A DNA stretch of 64,000 bases from Desulfospira sp963664655 (GTDB taxonomy: Bacteria; Desulfobacterota; Desulfobacteria; Desulfobacterales; Desulfobacteraceae), in contig OY761554.1 of assembly GCA_963664655.2 (NCBI GenBank), forward strand, positions 3,162,001-3,226,000. The letters are read 5' to 3'. A program made the position numbers and the translations under genes. Within the stretch, counting starts at the first letter, position 1. Each line of letters begins with the position of its first letter. The notes below the pieces were generated by a model. The model was not told the origin of the DNA. It ran no database searches and saw only the letters and a program-made list of their open reading frames with translations. Positions 1-8,787 of this stretch are shown in pieces.

Positions 1-695
1 TCAACGGGACCAAGATTTTTGTCACCAACGGCGGGGTGTGCGGGACGGTTCTGGTCTTTGCCGTCACCAAAGGGCCGCGGGCGTCAGCCAACGTGCTTGT
101 GGTGGAAAAGACAAGCCCCGGGTTTCTGGTGGGTGAAATCGAAGACCTTTGCGGCATGCGGGCCAATCCGGTGTCTTCCCTGTTTTTTGAGGACTGCCGG
201 GTTCCCAAGGACCATTTGCTGGGAAAACCGGGGCAGGGAATTAAAATCGGGCTGACCGCACTGGATACAGGGCGGATCGGCGTGGCGGCCCAGGCCCTTG
301 GGATTGCCCAGGCCGCCTTTGAAGCCTCGGTTTCCTATGCCAAGGAACGGCAGCAGTTTAACAAGCCTATTTCAAAGTTTCAGACCGTCCAGAATTACCT
401 GGCCGACATGGCAACGGCCATTGAGGGTTCCCGGCTCCTGCTGTACCGGGCCGCAGCCGTAAAGGACAGCGGCAGGGGGTTCTCTGCCGAAGCGTCCATG
501 GCCAAGCTTTCCTGCAGCGCCACGGCCAGAACCGTGACCGACCTGGCCGTCCAGATCCATGGCGGATACGGCTACAGCAAGGAATATGATGTGGAGCGGT
601 ATTTCAGGGACGCCAAGGTGACCCAGATTTACGAGGGAACCTCTGAAGTCCAGAAAATGGTGATTGCCCGGCATATCCTGACCCAACCCAGTTAA
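1..695 (+). CDS. Acyl-CoA dehydrogenase, C-terminal part (5' end outside window)
   Basis: The reading frame is open from the left edge (first full codon at 3) and ends at TAA 693-695, so only the last 230 or so residues are present. Acyl-CoA dehydrogenases oxidise the C2-C3 bond of acyl-CoA esters with FAD and pass electrons to electron-transfer flavoprotein. Seen here are the middle beta-domain (NGTKIFVTNGG near the edge), the C-terminal four-helix domain with RQQFNKPISKFQ, the IHGGYGY segment, and the IYEGTSEVQ motif whose Glu is the usual catalytic base. etfB and etfA follow 26 bp downstream on the same strand, which fits a co-transcribed dehydrogenase and its electron acceptor. The acyl substrate cannot be told from this fragment. 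Confidence 0.93.
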   Translation, partial: NGTKIFVTNGGVCGTVLVFAVTKGPRASANVLVVEKTSPGFLVGEIEDLCGMRANPVSSLFFEDCRVPKDHLLGKPGQGIKIGLTALDTGRIGVAAQALGIAQAAFEASVSYAKERQQFNKPISKFQTVQNYLADMATAIEGSRLLLYRAAAVKDSGRGFSAEASMAKLSCSATARTVTDLAVQIHGGYGYSKEYDVERYFRDAKVTQIYEGTSEVQKMVIARHILTQPS

Positions 696-721
696 TAGTT
701 GTTAAGTTAGAGCATTAACCC

Positions 722-1579
722 ATGTTTAAAATAATTGTATGTATCAAACAGGTCCCCATGGTATCGGAACTGCCCTGGGATTCAAAAACCGGCACCCTGA
801 AGCGGGAAATGGCTCAGGGCATGATGGACCCGGCCTCGGCAAGGGCCCTTGAAGCCGCCTTGCAGATCAGGGAAACCCGGCAGAATGCAAAGATTTTTGC
901 CATGGCCATGGGGCCTCCCATGGCCCGGGAAATCCTGCACCAGGCCCAGGCCCTGGGCGTGGATGAGGCCTTTTTGCTGACCGACCGGAAAATGGCCGGG
1001 GCCGACACCTTTCTGACCTCTTATATATTGGCCCAATGCGTTCAACAGATCTGTCCGGATTTTGACCTGATCCTTTGCGGTGCCCAGTCCAGTGACAGTG
1101 AAACCGCCCAGGTCGGGCCCCAGTTGGCCGAAAATCTGGACATTCCCTGTGTGGGATTTGCCAGGACCATTGATATGGACGGTGCCGGTACCGGTTCCGG
1201 GGCCATGGTCCGGGTCAGCCGTCATGTGGATGATTTCATGGAAGAGCTGGAAATGGACCTGCCCGGGTTGTTAACCGTGGATCATGGGGCATTTCCCCCC
1301 CGGTACCTGCCCCTTGAAGGCATCCAGCAGGCCTTTGAATCCCCGGTGATCCAGGTGCTGAATGCCAAAAAGCTTGGCATTCCGGACCCGTTTAATGCCC
1401 TGAAGGATTCTCCCACACGGATCATTGATGTTTATTCCCCCACGGCCCAGAAAGAAAACCGGGTCCTTAAAGGCGCGGTGAAAACCAGTCTTGAGGAGCT
1501 TTTCAAGGATTACGGCAAGATCATATCCGGGGCCATGGGCCGGGACTTAAAAACCCATGAGCATGGGGAGGATGCATGA
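722..1579 (+). CDS. etfB: Electron transfer flavoprotein beta subunit
   Basis: 285 residues, slightly longer than the usual 250-265. The protein begins FKIIVCIKQVP, the standard EtfB opening, and carries an AMAMGPP segment and the CGAQSSDSETAQVGPQLAE region typical of the nucleotide-binding fold. EtfB binds AMP (or a second FAD in bifurcating forms) and pairs with EtfA to carry electrons from acyl-CoA dehydrogenases. Its stop overlaps the etfA start by four bases (ATGA at 1576-1579), indicating translational coupling. Whether this pair is conventional or electron-bifurcating cannot be decided by eye. Confidence 0.95.
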   Translation: MFKIIVCIKQVPMVSELPWDSKTGTLKREMAQGMMDPASARALEAALQIRETRQNAKIFAMAMGPPMAREILHQAQALGVDEAFLLTDRKMAGADTFLTSYILAQCVQQICPDFDLILCGAQSSDSETAQVGPQLAENLDIPCVGFARTIDMDGAGTGSGAMVRVSRHVDDFMEELEMDLPGLLTVDHGAFPPRYLPLEGIQQAFESPVIQVLNAKKLGIPDPFNALKDSPTRIIDVYSPTAQKENRVLKGAVKTSLEELFKDYGKIISGAMGRDLKTHEHGEDA

Positions 1580-2574
1580 AAACACAAAACGAAATATGGG
1601 TCCTGGGCGATTACCGCAACTATTTTCAAAGCCGGGTGACCCTTCAGATTCTTGCCCGGGGGTGCGCCCTGGCCAAAAAAACCGGGTCCCGGGTCTGCGC
1701 CCTGTTGTTCGGCCATGATCTGGACGAGTATGCGGGCGAATACATTGCCCACGGGGCAGACCGGGTCTATGTCATGGATCATGCCGCATTGAAAGAGTAT
1801 TCCGTTGAAACCTACGCTTATTTAACGGCCTGCCTGGCCAAAGAACGGCAGCCTGAAATCCTGCTGGTGGGGGCCACACGGTTCGGCCAGGAACTGGCCC
1901 CCCGGGTGGTCAAAACCCTCGGCACCGGCCTGACCGCCGACTGCATTGATCTGGATATCGATCAAAAGGGCCGGCTGGTCCAGACCGCCCCGTCCTTTGG
2001 GGGCAACCTGGTGGCCCGGATCATCACCCCTGAAAAACGGCCCCAGATGGCAACGGTCCGCCCGGGAACCTTTCAGGAACTGCCCCATGATTATGATGCC
2101 CGGGGCGAGGTGGTGCTCCTCCCTTTGCCGGACCAGCTGCCAACGCCGCGGATACGGTGTATAAAGTCCGAATACCAGCCTTCCCGGAATAAAAAACTCG
2201 AAGAGGCCGACATCGTGATCACCGGGGGCCGGGGCATGGGGTCCAAACGCAAGTTCAGAAGGCTGTTTGAGCTGGCCGAGCTCATGCATGCCGAAGTCGG
2301 GGCCACCCGGCCGGCGGTCTATGCCGACTGGATTTCCCATGAGGCCCTGGTGGGCCAGGCCGGGAAAAATGTCAGGCCCCGGGTATTGATTTCCTTTGGG
2401 GTGAGCGGGGCCATTCAGCATACGGCGGCCCTGACCGATGCGGATTTTATTGTGGCGGTGAACAAAAACCCCAACGCCACCATGATGAAAATGGCGGATG
2501 TGGCCATTGTGGCGGACGCACCCCAGGTCTGTGCCGGGATGATCAGGATGCTCAAGGAAAAGGTCAGGGATTGA
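1576..2574 (+). CDS. etfA: Electron transfer flavoprotein alpha subunit
   Basis: 332 residues. The N-terminal half is the ETF alpha/beta fold (LLVGATRFGQELAPRVVKTLGTGL). The C-terminal half is the FAD-binding domain, with GGRGMGSKRKF, GATRPAVYADW, the VGQAGK turn and FGVSGAIQH, all hallmark EtfA motifs, followed by VNKNPNATMMKMADVAIV. It forms the heterodimer with EtfB and carries the redox-active FAD. The start is fixed by the four-base overlap with etfB. A non-coding gap of about 140 bp follows. Confidence 0.95.
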   Translation: MKTQNEIWVLGDYRNYFQSRVTLQILARGCALAKKTGSRVCALLFGHDLDEYAGEYIAHGADRVYVMDHAALKEYSVETYAYLTACLAKERQPEILLVGATRFGQELAPRVVKTLGTGLTADCIDLDIDQKGRLVQTAPSFGGNLVARIITPEKRPQMATVRPGTFQELPHDYDARGEVVLLPLPDQLPTPRIRCIKSEYQPSRNKKLEEADIVITGGRGMGSKRKFRRLFELAELMHAEVGATRPAVYADWISHEALVGQAGKNVRPRVLISFGVSGAIQHTAALTDADFIVAVNKNPNATMMKMADVAIVADAPQVCAGMIRMLKEKVRD

Positions 2575-2717
2575 AATTCCTTGACTTGTGTGCCCCCTAA
2601 ATTTATAAAAGACCAGTATAAATCAAGTTTAAGTTTCGATCCGGGCGGGTGGTTTCCTCCATGCCGTCCAGTTCAAAAGCAGTTTTTAACCGGACAGAAT
2701 TAAAAGGTGTACCCCCC

Positions 2718-3155
2718 ATGACTGAACTGACTCAAATTATTTTTGGTTATCTTGCAAAAATCGGTTTTAACCAGCCCCTTTATCCCATTTTCGGCCAGCT
2801 GACCATGGGCATGGTGATCGCGGCTTTTATTTTCAGGTATGTGTCCTTTCTGCCCAAATCCAAAGTGCTTGCAAGGACTGCCTATCACTGTGTTATTCTG
2901 GGCTTTTTAAGCTGTATTCCGTCTGCGTTTGCCGGCGCTTTGGACTGGCAGCACCGGTTTGAAGGGATATGGGACGGATGGGTGATTCTGCACATGGTCC
3001 TTGGCATCCTGATGGCACTTTTCCTGCTCTTTATCGCCATTAAAGACGACCCTGAAAATGTCAAATTTGATAAGATCACCGCGTTTTACCTGCTTAACTT
3101 TATCCTGGCCTGCGGGGTAGGGTTCTCAGCAGGAGAAATTTTCTTTCGCGCCTAA
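2718..3155 (+). CDS. Small integral membrane protein, four predicted helices
   Basis: I chose the ATG at 2718 (MTELTQ, 145 residues) rather than the upstream in-frame start at 2649, because an AAAGGTG ribosome site lies just before it and the upstream extension is polar and uncharacteristic. The protein is almost wholly hydrophobic, with helices around residues 20-40, 50-70, 83-104 and 118-140. There are His residues in or near helices (YHCVIL, DWQHRF, ILHMVLG), which could ligate haem. It vaguely resembles DUF2231-type or small cytochrome-b-like membrane proteins, but I do not assign it. Its last codons overlap the convergent phosphagen kinase gene by four bases (3152-3155). Confidence 0.7.
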   Translation: MTELTQIIFGYLAKIGFNQPLYPIFGQLTMGMVIAAFIFRYVSFLPKSKVLARTAYHCVILGFLSCIPSAFAGALDWQHRFEGIWDGWVILHMVLGILMALFLLFIAIKDDPENVKFDKITAFYLLNFILACGVGFSAGEIFFRA

Positions 3156-4210
3156 CGGTTTTCCTTGTCCGCCTGAATAAGGGCACCGATTCCCTGGTAA
3201 AGGGTGTACATGATCTGTGTTTCGCAAATTCCCAAGCGGTGTTTGTTGCTGATATCAAACACCGCTTCTTTGACACTTGTCTTTTCCCCGGAAGTTCCCC
3301 TGATCTGAAGGCCGTGCCGGTCTGCTATTTTTTTTAAAATTCCTTCTTTTTTTTCCAGATGTTTTAACCGGATATGAACCCCGGCCCGCATGGCGGTGCC
3401 AATGTTGGACGGGCAGGCGGTCAGGTACCCCAAAGTCTTATCTTCAGCAAACTCAAGGGATTTCGAAAGGCTGTCAAGCCCTTTGGCCAGAAGGTTAAAC
3501 ACCCCGGACAGGTCTGAAGAATTTTCCATGGCGATGATCCTTAAGTGGTCTTCTTCATTGGCCCAGACCAGAAACCGGGATTGTGTCTGGAGGGTTTTAT
3601 CTGTCACCTGATTGAAAAACACCCCCCTGTCTTTGGGAAAGTCCCGGTTGATCCCGGCACTTTCCATGAACCGGTCGCCTTTGGGGAAAGCGATTTTCCG
3701 GTCAACCAGCCGGTTTCTTTCATTTTCCGTTAACTGATTCAAAAAGAAAAATTCCCCCTTTAACCCTTGGGGCAGGCGGGCTGTAGCCGAAATGATTTTT
3801 TCAAGAACCCGGTTTCTTTGGGTTGAGCTGATATGGGGCGGGAAGGGGAATCCCTTTAAATTCCGGGCCACCCTGATCCGGGTGGACCGGATAAATTCTT
3901 TTTCAGGATCGGGGTCCGGAAGGTCCAGGCAGGGGATGTCCGGTTTGTCAAAATCGCTGATGTGGTTGCCTTCATGGTTATGGTAAGCCCGGATCACCGG
4001 AGAAAACAGATCTGAGAACAGGGCATAGCTTTCTTCATCCCCGGCATAAAGGCCAATGCTGGAGTCCGGGTTTTCCATGCCGGACCGGATGGCCTGTTCC
4101 AGGGTAAAGCCTGAACCAGTCCGTTTGGTTTTCAGTTGATCAACCATCTGACGGGTCAGAAATCGGCCGGCAAGGCTGTTTGAACGTTCAAAGAAAAGAT
4201 CAGGTGTCAT
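3152..4210 (-). CDS. Phosphagen kinase (ATP:guanido phosphotransferase), probably arginine kinase
   Basis: 352 residues from ATG 4210; a TTG at 4243 would add 11. Phosphagen kinases move phosphate reversibly between ATP and a guanidino compound to buffer energy. The helical N-terminal domain is present (SGFTL, then AGDEESYALFSDLF), which protein-arginine kinase McsB lacks. The catalytic domain has STRIRVARNL, the NEED loop (about residues 218-221), the reactive Cys in CPSNIGT (about C266) and the second catalytic Glu in RGTSGEKT (about E309). The guanidine-specificity loop reads SSIGLY (about residues 50-55), close to the SGVGIY of arginine kinases and unlike creatine kinase. Such enzymes are rare in bacteria but known in a few sulfate reducers. 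The gene overlaps a small Cys/His-rich ORF upstream. Confidence 0.9.
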   Translation of the reverse strand: MTPDLFFERSNSLAGRFLTRQMVDQLKTKRTGSGFTLEQAIRSGMENPDSSIGLYAGDEESYALFSDLFSPVIRAYHNHEGNHISDFDKPDIPCLDLPDPDPEKEFIRSTRIRVARNLKGFPFPPHISSTQRNRVLEKIISATARLPQGLKGEFFFLNQLTENERNRLVDRKIAFPKGDRFMESAGINRDFPKDRGVFFNQVTDKTLQTQSRFLVWANEEDHLRIIAMENSSDLSGVFNLLAKGLDSLSKSLEFAEDKTLGYLTACPSNIGTAMRAGVHIRLKHLEKKEGILKKIADRHGLQIRGTSGEKTSVKEAVFDISNKHRLGICETQIMYTLYQGIGALIQADKENR

Positions 4211-4394
4211 AGGAGGAGGACTGGGATGAGATCCCCCGGGCAAGGATGGTCTGGAGTTTATCCAAAACCGGGCATTCCGAATGGCAATGGGGCTGGTGCT
4301 CCCTGTCTTCGCAGATCACACAGGGACTTTGGGTTAAATAACCAATCTCAAAGTCAAACACATCTCTTTTTATCGGGCTTTCCATATCGGGCAT
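4200..4394 (-). CDS. Small Cys/His-rich protein upstream of and overlapping the phosphagen kinase
   Basis: 64 residues from ATG 4394 (an internal ATG at 4385 is the alternative). The core reads EIGYLTQSPCVICEDREH and is followed by an HCHSEC cluster and a helical LDKLQTILARGIS tail. CxxC plus the later His/Cys residues suggest a single zinc site. The stop codon (4200-4202) lies just inside the kinase gene, whose ATG is at 4210, so the two reading frames overlap by about 11 bases as in coupled translation. Similar small Cys-rich proteins occur in this phylum, but no function is known to me. No strong Shine-Dalgarno sequence is visible. Confidence 0.55.
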   Translation of the reverse strand: MPDMESPIKRDVFDFEIGYLTQSPCVICEDREHQPHCHSECPVLDKLQTILARGISSQSSSYDT

Positions 4395-4422
4395 CCATAC
4401 TTCAAAATAAAAAGGAATATAG

Positions 4423-4462
4423 CAGAACCAGAAACAGGAGACAAGAGGCAAGGAAACAGGTT
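4423..4462. repeat. Heptamer array, family A (CAGGAGA-like)
   Basis: About five units with a 7-bp period, written CAGAAAC, AGGAGAC, AAGAGGC, AAGGAAAC in sequence, related to CCGGAGA/CCGGAAA arrays elsewhere in the window. It lies between the AlbA_2-family gene and the small Cys/His-rich ORF. It is degenerate, so confidence is moderate. Confidence 0.5.
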
Positions 4463-4527
4463 GCGCCAGAATCGATGGATCATAGAGCTCTCCTGAATGC
4501 TCTCTTAAATTTTGCGTACATATATGA

Positions 4528-6024
4528 TTACCTTTTTTTAGCCGGTTTTTTATCCACCAGGTTGTATTTTTGCAGCCTGCTTTGGGGCTTGTCCGGAATA
4601 GTGTACTGGATGATGCCCTTTTGTAATAACAATTTGAAATTTCTATTCAAATGCCCGGTCACATTTGCCAATCCCAGGGCTCCGGCAACTTCCGATTTTG
4701 ACATGGGGCCGGTGTTCAATAAATTAATAATATTTTGTGATAATTGTGTCAGATCATTGGCTTGCCAGATTTGAGCCGGTTCTGATTGACCACCGGCACT
4801 GTCTTGACCCTGCCCTGACTCTGCCTCGACTCTGCCCTGACTCTGCCCTGAAACAATTGCTTCTTTTTTAATGAATCGAACCTGGAAGGCATACGCTGTT
4901 TCCTTAAATTCCAGATCAATACCCGAATATTGACTGACTTCTTTTTGCATTCTCTGGATTCCGGTTCCCCAGGATTCGATAAGTTTGATTTGCTTGAAAA
5001 TCGGTGCCAGCACCCTGTTTCTGATTTCAGACCGGCCGGAGCCTAAATTTTCAATAGGCATGGTATCCGGCAGAGGCCCTGGGCTTGTGATCTCTAACTT
5101 GTTGTCAAATATGGCCACTTTTATATCGCTGCCCATGATACTGTAATCTCTGTGAACAATTGCATTATTCACCGCTTCCCTGACAGCGGCAAGAGGGTAT
5201 TCCCATGTGTCCTGACGGTATACATCCTTGATAACAGAAGAAAGAGAAATGTTTCTCTTGATAAAATCCATACACAGATCAGATGAAGAAAAAATCGGAC
5301 CATCAATGGTCGCCTGATCCAAAAACATGCGGGTATCATCCCCTTTAAATCGCGCGCACTCAATTTTTGCGTAGGGGAACAGCCGCTGTTTCACAGGTGA
5401 GTGAAACAATAGCACAGCCGCTGCAGACGGATATTGAGTATCTCTTTCGCATATGATTAAACCACAGTTTTTCAGATGTTCATGATCCATCTTGAGCCCA
5501 GATTTTTCCTGGAACACATGAATAAAATCTTTAAGGGCATTCTCAATATCACAGGGTTCATAAATTATTGTTGAATCAAACGAGATTTTGCGCTTCTGCC
5601 GTTCAAGCTCTTCGAGCATCTCCAGAGAAGCTTTTCTGGTAGAGGAGCCCACACGGATATATGTCCCGTCCCGTTTTCCTTTGCTTTTCAGAAAATAGGG
5701 CTTTTGCGGGCCTGGAAAAATTTCAGCGACCAGAAGATTCTTGCCTTCAGCGGCCTGAATATAGATTTCGGGAATAATTGTTGGTGAACACAGATCAAAA
5801 AGGTGATTTGAAATTTTTTCTTCAAGCATAAACAGTTCTTCATCAGGGATACCAATAACCTGTCTTGGGTTATCTTTCACGCCAAATACAAGTTTTCCGC
5901 CGGCACCGTTGGCAAAGGCTATAACCGTTTTTGCAATGCGGTCTCCTCTTGGAAACGCTTCTTTAAATTCCAACCGTCGTGACTCAGCCTGATACCAGAA
6001 TGGTTTTTCAAAGATGTTATTCAT
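4528..6024 (-). CDS. AlbA_2 / GHKL-ATPase winged-helix protein
   Basis: 498 residues. The N-terminus (ESRRLEFKEAF, AFANGAGGKLVFGV, then GTYIRVGSSTR) is the AlbA_2 (Schlafen-AlbA) putative nucleic-acid-binding domain. Residues 270-370 form the divergent ATPase C-terminal region with an N-box-like REAVNNAIVHRDY and GSGRSEIRNRVLAPIF. The tail (LLNTGPMSKSEVAGALGLANVTGHLNRNFKLL) looks like a winged helix. Between them is a low-complexity Gln/Ser/Gly linker encoded by imperfect 12-bp repeats (about 4793-4850). Proteins of this type are usually called transcriptional regulators or ATP-binding proteins and often sit in defence islands. The start has a GAGGAAG ribosome site. It is third in a minus-strand operon, 49 bp after the helicase gene, and may act as the operon's regulator or as an effector. 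Confidence 0.87.
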   Translation of the reverse strand: MNNIFEKPFWYQAESRRLEFKEAFPRGDRIAKTVIAFANGAGGKLVFGVKDNPRQVIGIPDEELFMLEEKISNHLFDLCSPTIIPEIYIQAAEGKNLLVAEIFPGPQKPYFLKSKGKRDGTYIRVGSSTRKASLEMLEELERQKRKISFDSTIIYEPCDIENALKDFIHVFQEKSGLKMDHEHLKNCGLIICERDTQYPSAAAVLLFHSPVKQRLFPYAKIECARFKGDDTRMFLDQATIDGPIFSSSDLCMDFIKRNISLSSVIKDVYRQDTWEYPLAAVREAVNNAIVHRDYSIMGSDIKVAIFDNKLEITSPGPLPDTMPIENLGSGRSEIRNRVLAPIFKQIKLIESWGTGIQRMQKEVSQYSGIDLEFKETAYAFQVRFIKKEAIVSGQSQGRVEAESGQGQDSAGGQSEPAQIWQANDLTQLSQNIINLLNTGPMSKSEVAGALGLANVTGHLNRNFKLLLQKGIIQYTIPDKPQSRLQKYNLVDKKPAKKR

Positions 6025-6073
6025 AACCGGCTTCCTCGTCTCTGCTCATCTTGATTCTCCTTTGAGGCCTATC

Positions 6074-8770
6074 TCACGCTGCCTTTTTTGAATTTGTTGC
6101 CGACGGGATTAACAGGCTGAGAAGTTTGGTGTCGGGCAGCTCAAACGGAGTGTTTAAGTTATTTAAGTTAGACGTCACAAATTCTTTTGCCCTGTCTATA
6201 AAAGAGATCAACTCGTCTTTGTCATATTCGACATCCTGGCTGTCATCCATCTTTTTATTATTAAGTACATCGTTTAACAGGTTGATCACTTTCCAATCCA
6301 GAAGGAGTTCCTTCATAGATTTTGAAACACCTACAACAATCTGTTTTACGTTGCCGTCTTTGGAGGTGACCCTGTCATAAATGACAAATATGGCCAATGG
6401 TTCTTCGATGCCGGTAACGGATGCAAAGCATTCATTGAAGCTGCTTGCCTGTTCCATGGATTGATCAAACACTTTGTGCCCAACACCCACAACACGGAGC
6501 GCAGCATCCTTGCCTTTAACATCTCTTTTAAATAACAGCCCTTCATAACGCTTTCTGATACCGGGATCTGCCAACCATGATTTCGGTGTTTTAAATGCTA
6601 TGCCCGTATCATCCCGGAACAGCCTTCTTTTATTAACAGACAGCATGGTCTCAAAAAACGGCTGGAGATCCTCAAGATCCAGCTGAGGAATGGCTTTCAG
6701 GTCCTGGTAATCGAACCGTGAACAATTGCCGAACAGATCTCTGACCGTATTAATGGCATCCTGTCCCCCAAATGTTTTTGTTTTTTGATCAAACCACCTG
6801 TCAAGCCTGTCCTCAGGGATGTTTGTCCCATCGGTAAACAGATCGGTAAACAAAGAGGGCGAGGCCATACCCAGGACAAGCTGGAGAAGATCTTCAGGCT
6901 CGTCCATGGTGCGGCCGAGAGCCATCATAATGCTGTTTATTTTCTGATTCAATTTGTCCCAGATCCGTGATTCAACGGTGTCAGGGTTACGAAGTGTTAT
7001 CACTTCCACCTGTTTTTGCTGTCCGTAACGGTTAAGACGCCCCACCCGTTGATGCAGCCGCATGGGATTCCAGGGCAGATCAACATGGATCAGTGAACAG
7101 CACGACTCCTGCAGGTCAATACCTTCCCCTGCAGCCTCAGTGGAAACCAGAAATCGGACATCACCCTTATTAAAAGAATCCGCTGCATTCATCCGGTCCA
7201 AAGCAATGGATTTTTCCTTTCCATCGGCCCCGAGCACCCCTTCAATACGGTGATCTCCATTAATAAAGGTGACACAGTCATCCCCGAATTTTTTCATAAG
7301 GCCGCTCATCAGCAAGGCCTGGGTTGCCTTGTACTCTGTAAAAAACAGGACTAGCCGGTCAGCATACCGGGTATCAAGCACTTCAAGGATTTTCTCTATT
7401 TTGGTTTCCTTTTTAACCTGATCTGCGCTGCTGATCAGCAATTCCAACTGCGGAATCTCATCTTCCATCAACGGAAGAGCTGATGCCAGTTCTGCAATTT
7501 TTTCATCGGTACGCTGCAACTCATCGTTCAAGGCAGAGACATTTGCTTCATCAGCACTTTCAATAATATTTCTGATCACCTGACTTCTGTTCCGAGCATT
7601 TTCCAGATCAACTCCGGCCTGCCGCAGCCGATTCAGTCTGCCGGATAAAGCTTTTCTGATTGCCGCAATGGAACTGGACGCCAGTTTCTGCATTGATATT
7701 AACACGAGCATAACAGCCCGGCCAGTTGTGCCTGACAATGAAGAGGCATAAGCCCGTCCAGTTCCGATAAATTCGGTCAGAAGGTCATAAAATTCAGACT
7801 CTTCCTGTGAATAAGTGTAGGTTTCCGAACTTACATTTAAAGATTTAAAAATTTTATTGCCTTCCATGTCCATGACATTTTGCTTATTGTTCCTGATGAT
7901 GACATCCCGGAGCAATGGGAGCTGTTCTTCAAGCGGTTGATTGGGCGAAAAAAGATCAGGACGTAAAAGGCGCATCAAAGAGAAAAAACCATAGTCTTTT
8001 CCCCTGTGGGGCGTGCCTGTAAAAAAAAGCCTTGCCCGGGTCAAATTTGCCTGAACCATATTATCGACCAGACGATATCCCAAAGTGGCTCCGGCATCTT
8101 CATCTGAATTCAGATGATGCGCTTCATCCACAACAAGAAGATCCCATGGATCAGAGGAAAAAAGTCTTTCATGGCGTCCGTTGTGATCATCCCTTAAGGT
8201 CTGGATGGAGGCAACAACCTGGGAACTGGTATTCCAGAAATCTGATCGTGGGGTATCTGCTTCAGGCAGGTATCTTGTCAACCGGATGTCAAACATATCC
8301 CGTAATCTGTATTGCCATTGTTCGACCAGGGATGCCGGGCATAAAACCAATATCCGTTTCACCTGATTTTTTGCTAAAAGGGGCCAGAGAATAAGTCCGG
8401 CTTCGATGGTTTTGCCAAGCCCCACATCATCAGCAATAAGAAAATTTCCCGGCCAATGGCGCAGAACCCTGTGACACACCCAGAGTTGGTGCGGCAAAAG
8501 AGCGATTCTTGATTTTGAAAAAACCCCCCATGTGTCATTCACCGAAAAAATCGCTTCTGCCAGGATTTTACAAATGGTTTGATACGGTGCAGAAAATCTG
8601 CCGCTGAGGATATCTTCCCCCACGCCGGACTTGATCTGTAACGAGTCAACCGGACACTCCTCAAGGCCATGCTTGAAACGCACAATACAGGTCTTATCCT
8701 TGTTAAATTCGATATGACCTGTACCAAAGGTTGAATGAACTACGGTCTGTCCTTCAATAAATTCCGCCAT
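6074..8770 (-). CDS. SNF2/RapA-type DEAH-box helicase
   Basis: 898 residues. A short N-terminal beta-barrel-like stretch (EGQTVVHSTFGTGHI) resembles CarD/Tudor-type modules. Motif I is DDVGLGKTIEAG (about residue 115), motif II is VVDEAHHL, motif III is FTGTPHRG, and the C-terminal RecA lobe has STEAAGEGIDLQ and HQRVGRLNRYGQ. These place it among SNF2-related superfamily-2 translocases such as RapA/HepA and the helicases of several restriction-like systems. It probably moves along or remodels DNA using ATP. The C-terminal 250 residues have no nuclease motif that I recognise. It begins 17 bp after the giant sacsin-like gene, with an AGGGAA ribosome site, so the two are almost certainly co-translated. 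Confidence 0.9.
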   Translation of the reverse strand: MAEFIEGQTVVHSTFGTGHIEFNKDKTCIVRFKHGLEECPVDSLQIKSGVGEDILSGRFSAPYQTICKILAEAIFSVNDTWGVFSKSRIALLPHQLWVCHRVLRHWPGNFLIADDVGLGKTIEAGLILWPLLAKNQVKRILVLCPASLVEQWQYRLRDMFDIRLTRYLPEADTPRSDFWNTSSQVVASIQTLRDDHNGRHERLFSSDPWDLLVVDEAHHLNSDEDAGATLGYRLVDNMVQANLTRARLFFTGTPHRGKDYGFFSLMRLLRPDLFSPNQPLEEQLPLLRDVIIRNNKQNVMDMEGNKIFKSLNVSSETYTYSQEESEFYDLLTEFIGTGRAYASSLSGTTGRAVMLVLISMQKLASSSIAAIRKALSGRLNRLRQAGVDLENARNRSQVIRNIIESADEANVSALNDELQRTDEKIAELASALPLMEDEIPQLELLISSADQVKKETKIEKILEVLDTRYADRLVLFFTEYKATQALLMSGLMKKFGDDCVTFINGDHRIEGVLGADGKEKSIALDRMNAADSFNKGDVRFLVSTEAAGEGIDLQESCCSLIHVDLPWNPMRLHQRVGRLNRYGQQKQVEVITLRNPDTVESRIWDKLNQKINSIMMALGRTMDEPEDLLQLVLGMASPSLFTDLFTDGTNIPEDRLDRWFDQKTKTFGGQDAINTVRDLFGNCSRFDYQDLKAIPQLDLEDLQPFFETMLSVNKRRLFRDDTGIAFKTPKSWLADPGIRKRYEGLLFKRDVKGKDAALRVVGVGHKVFDQSMEQASSFNECFASVTGIEEPLAIFVIYDRVTSKDGNVKQIVVGVSKSMKELLLDWKVINLLNDVLNNKKMDDSQDVEYDKDELISFIDRAKEFVTSNLNNLNTPFELPDTKLLSLLIPSATNSKKAA

Positions 8771-8787
8771 GTTATTCCCTTTTCTCT

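Noticed and set aside
3152..4210. Phosphagen kinase considered as McsB protein-arginine kinase
   Set aside because: It has the N-terminal helical domain and short guanidine-specificity loop of free-amino-acid kinases, which McsB lacks.
4226..4774. Plus-strand open frame of 182 codons across the kinase/AlbA_2 junction
   Set aside because: It is antisense to the kinase start, the Cys/His-rich ORF and the end of the AlbA_2 gene, and shows no domain or ribosome site.
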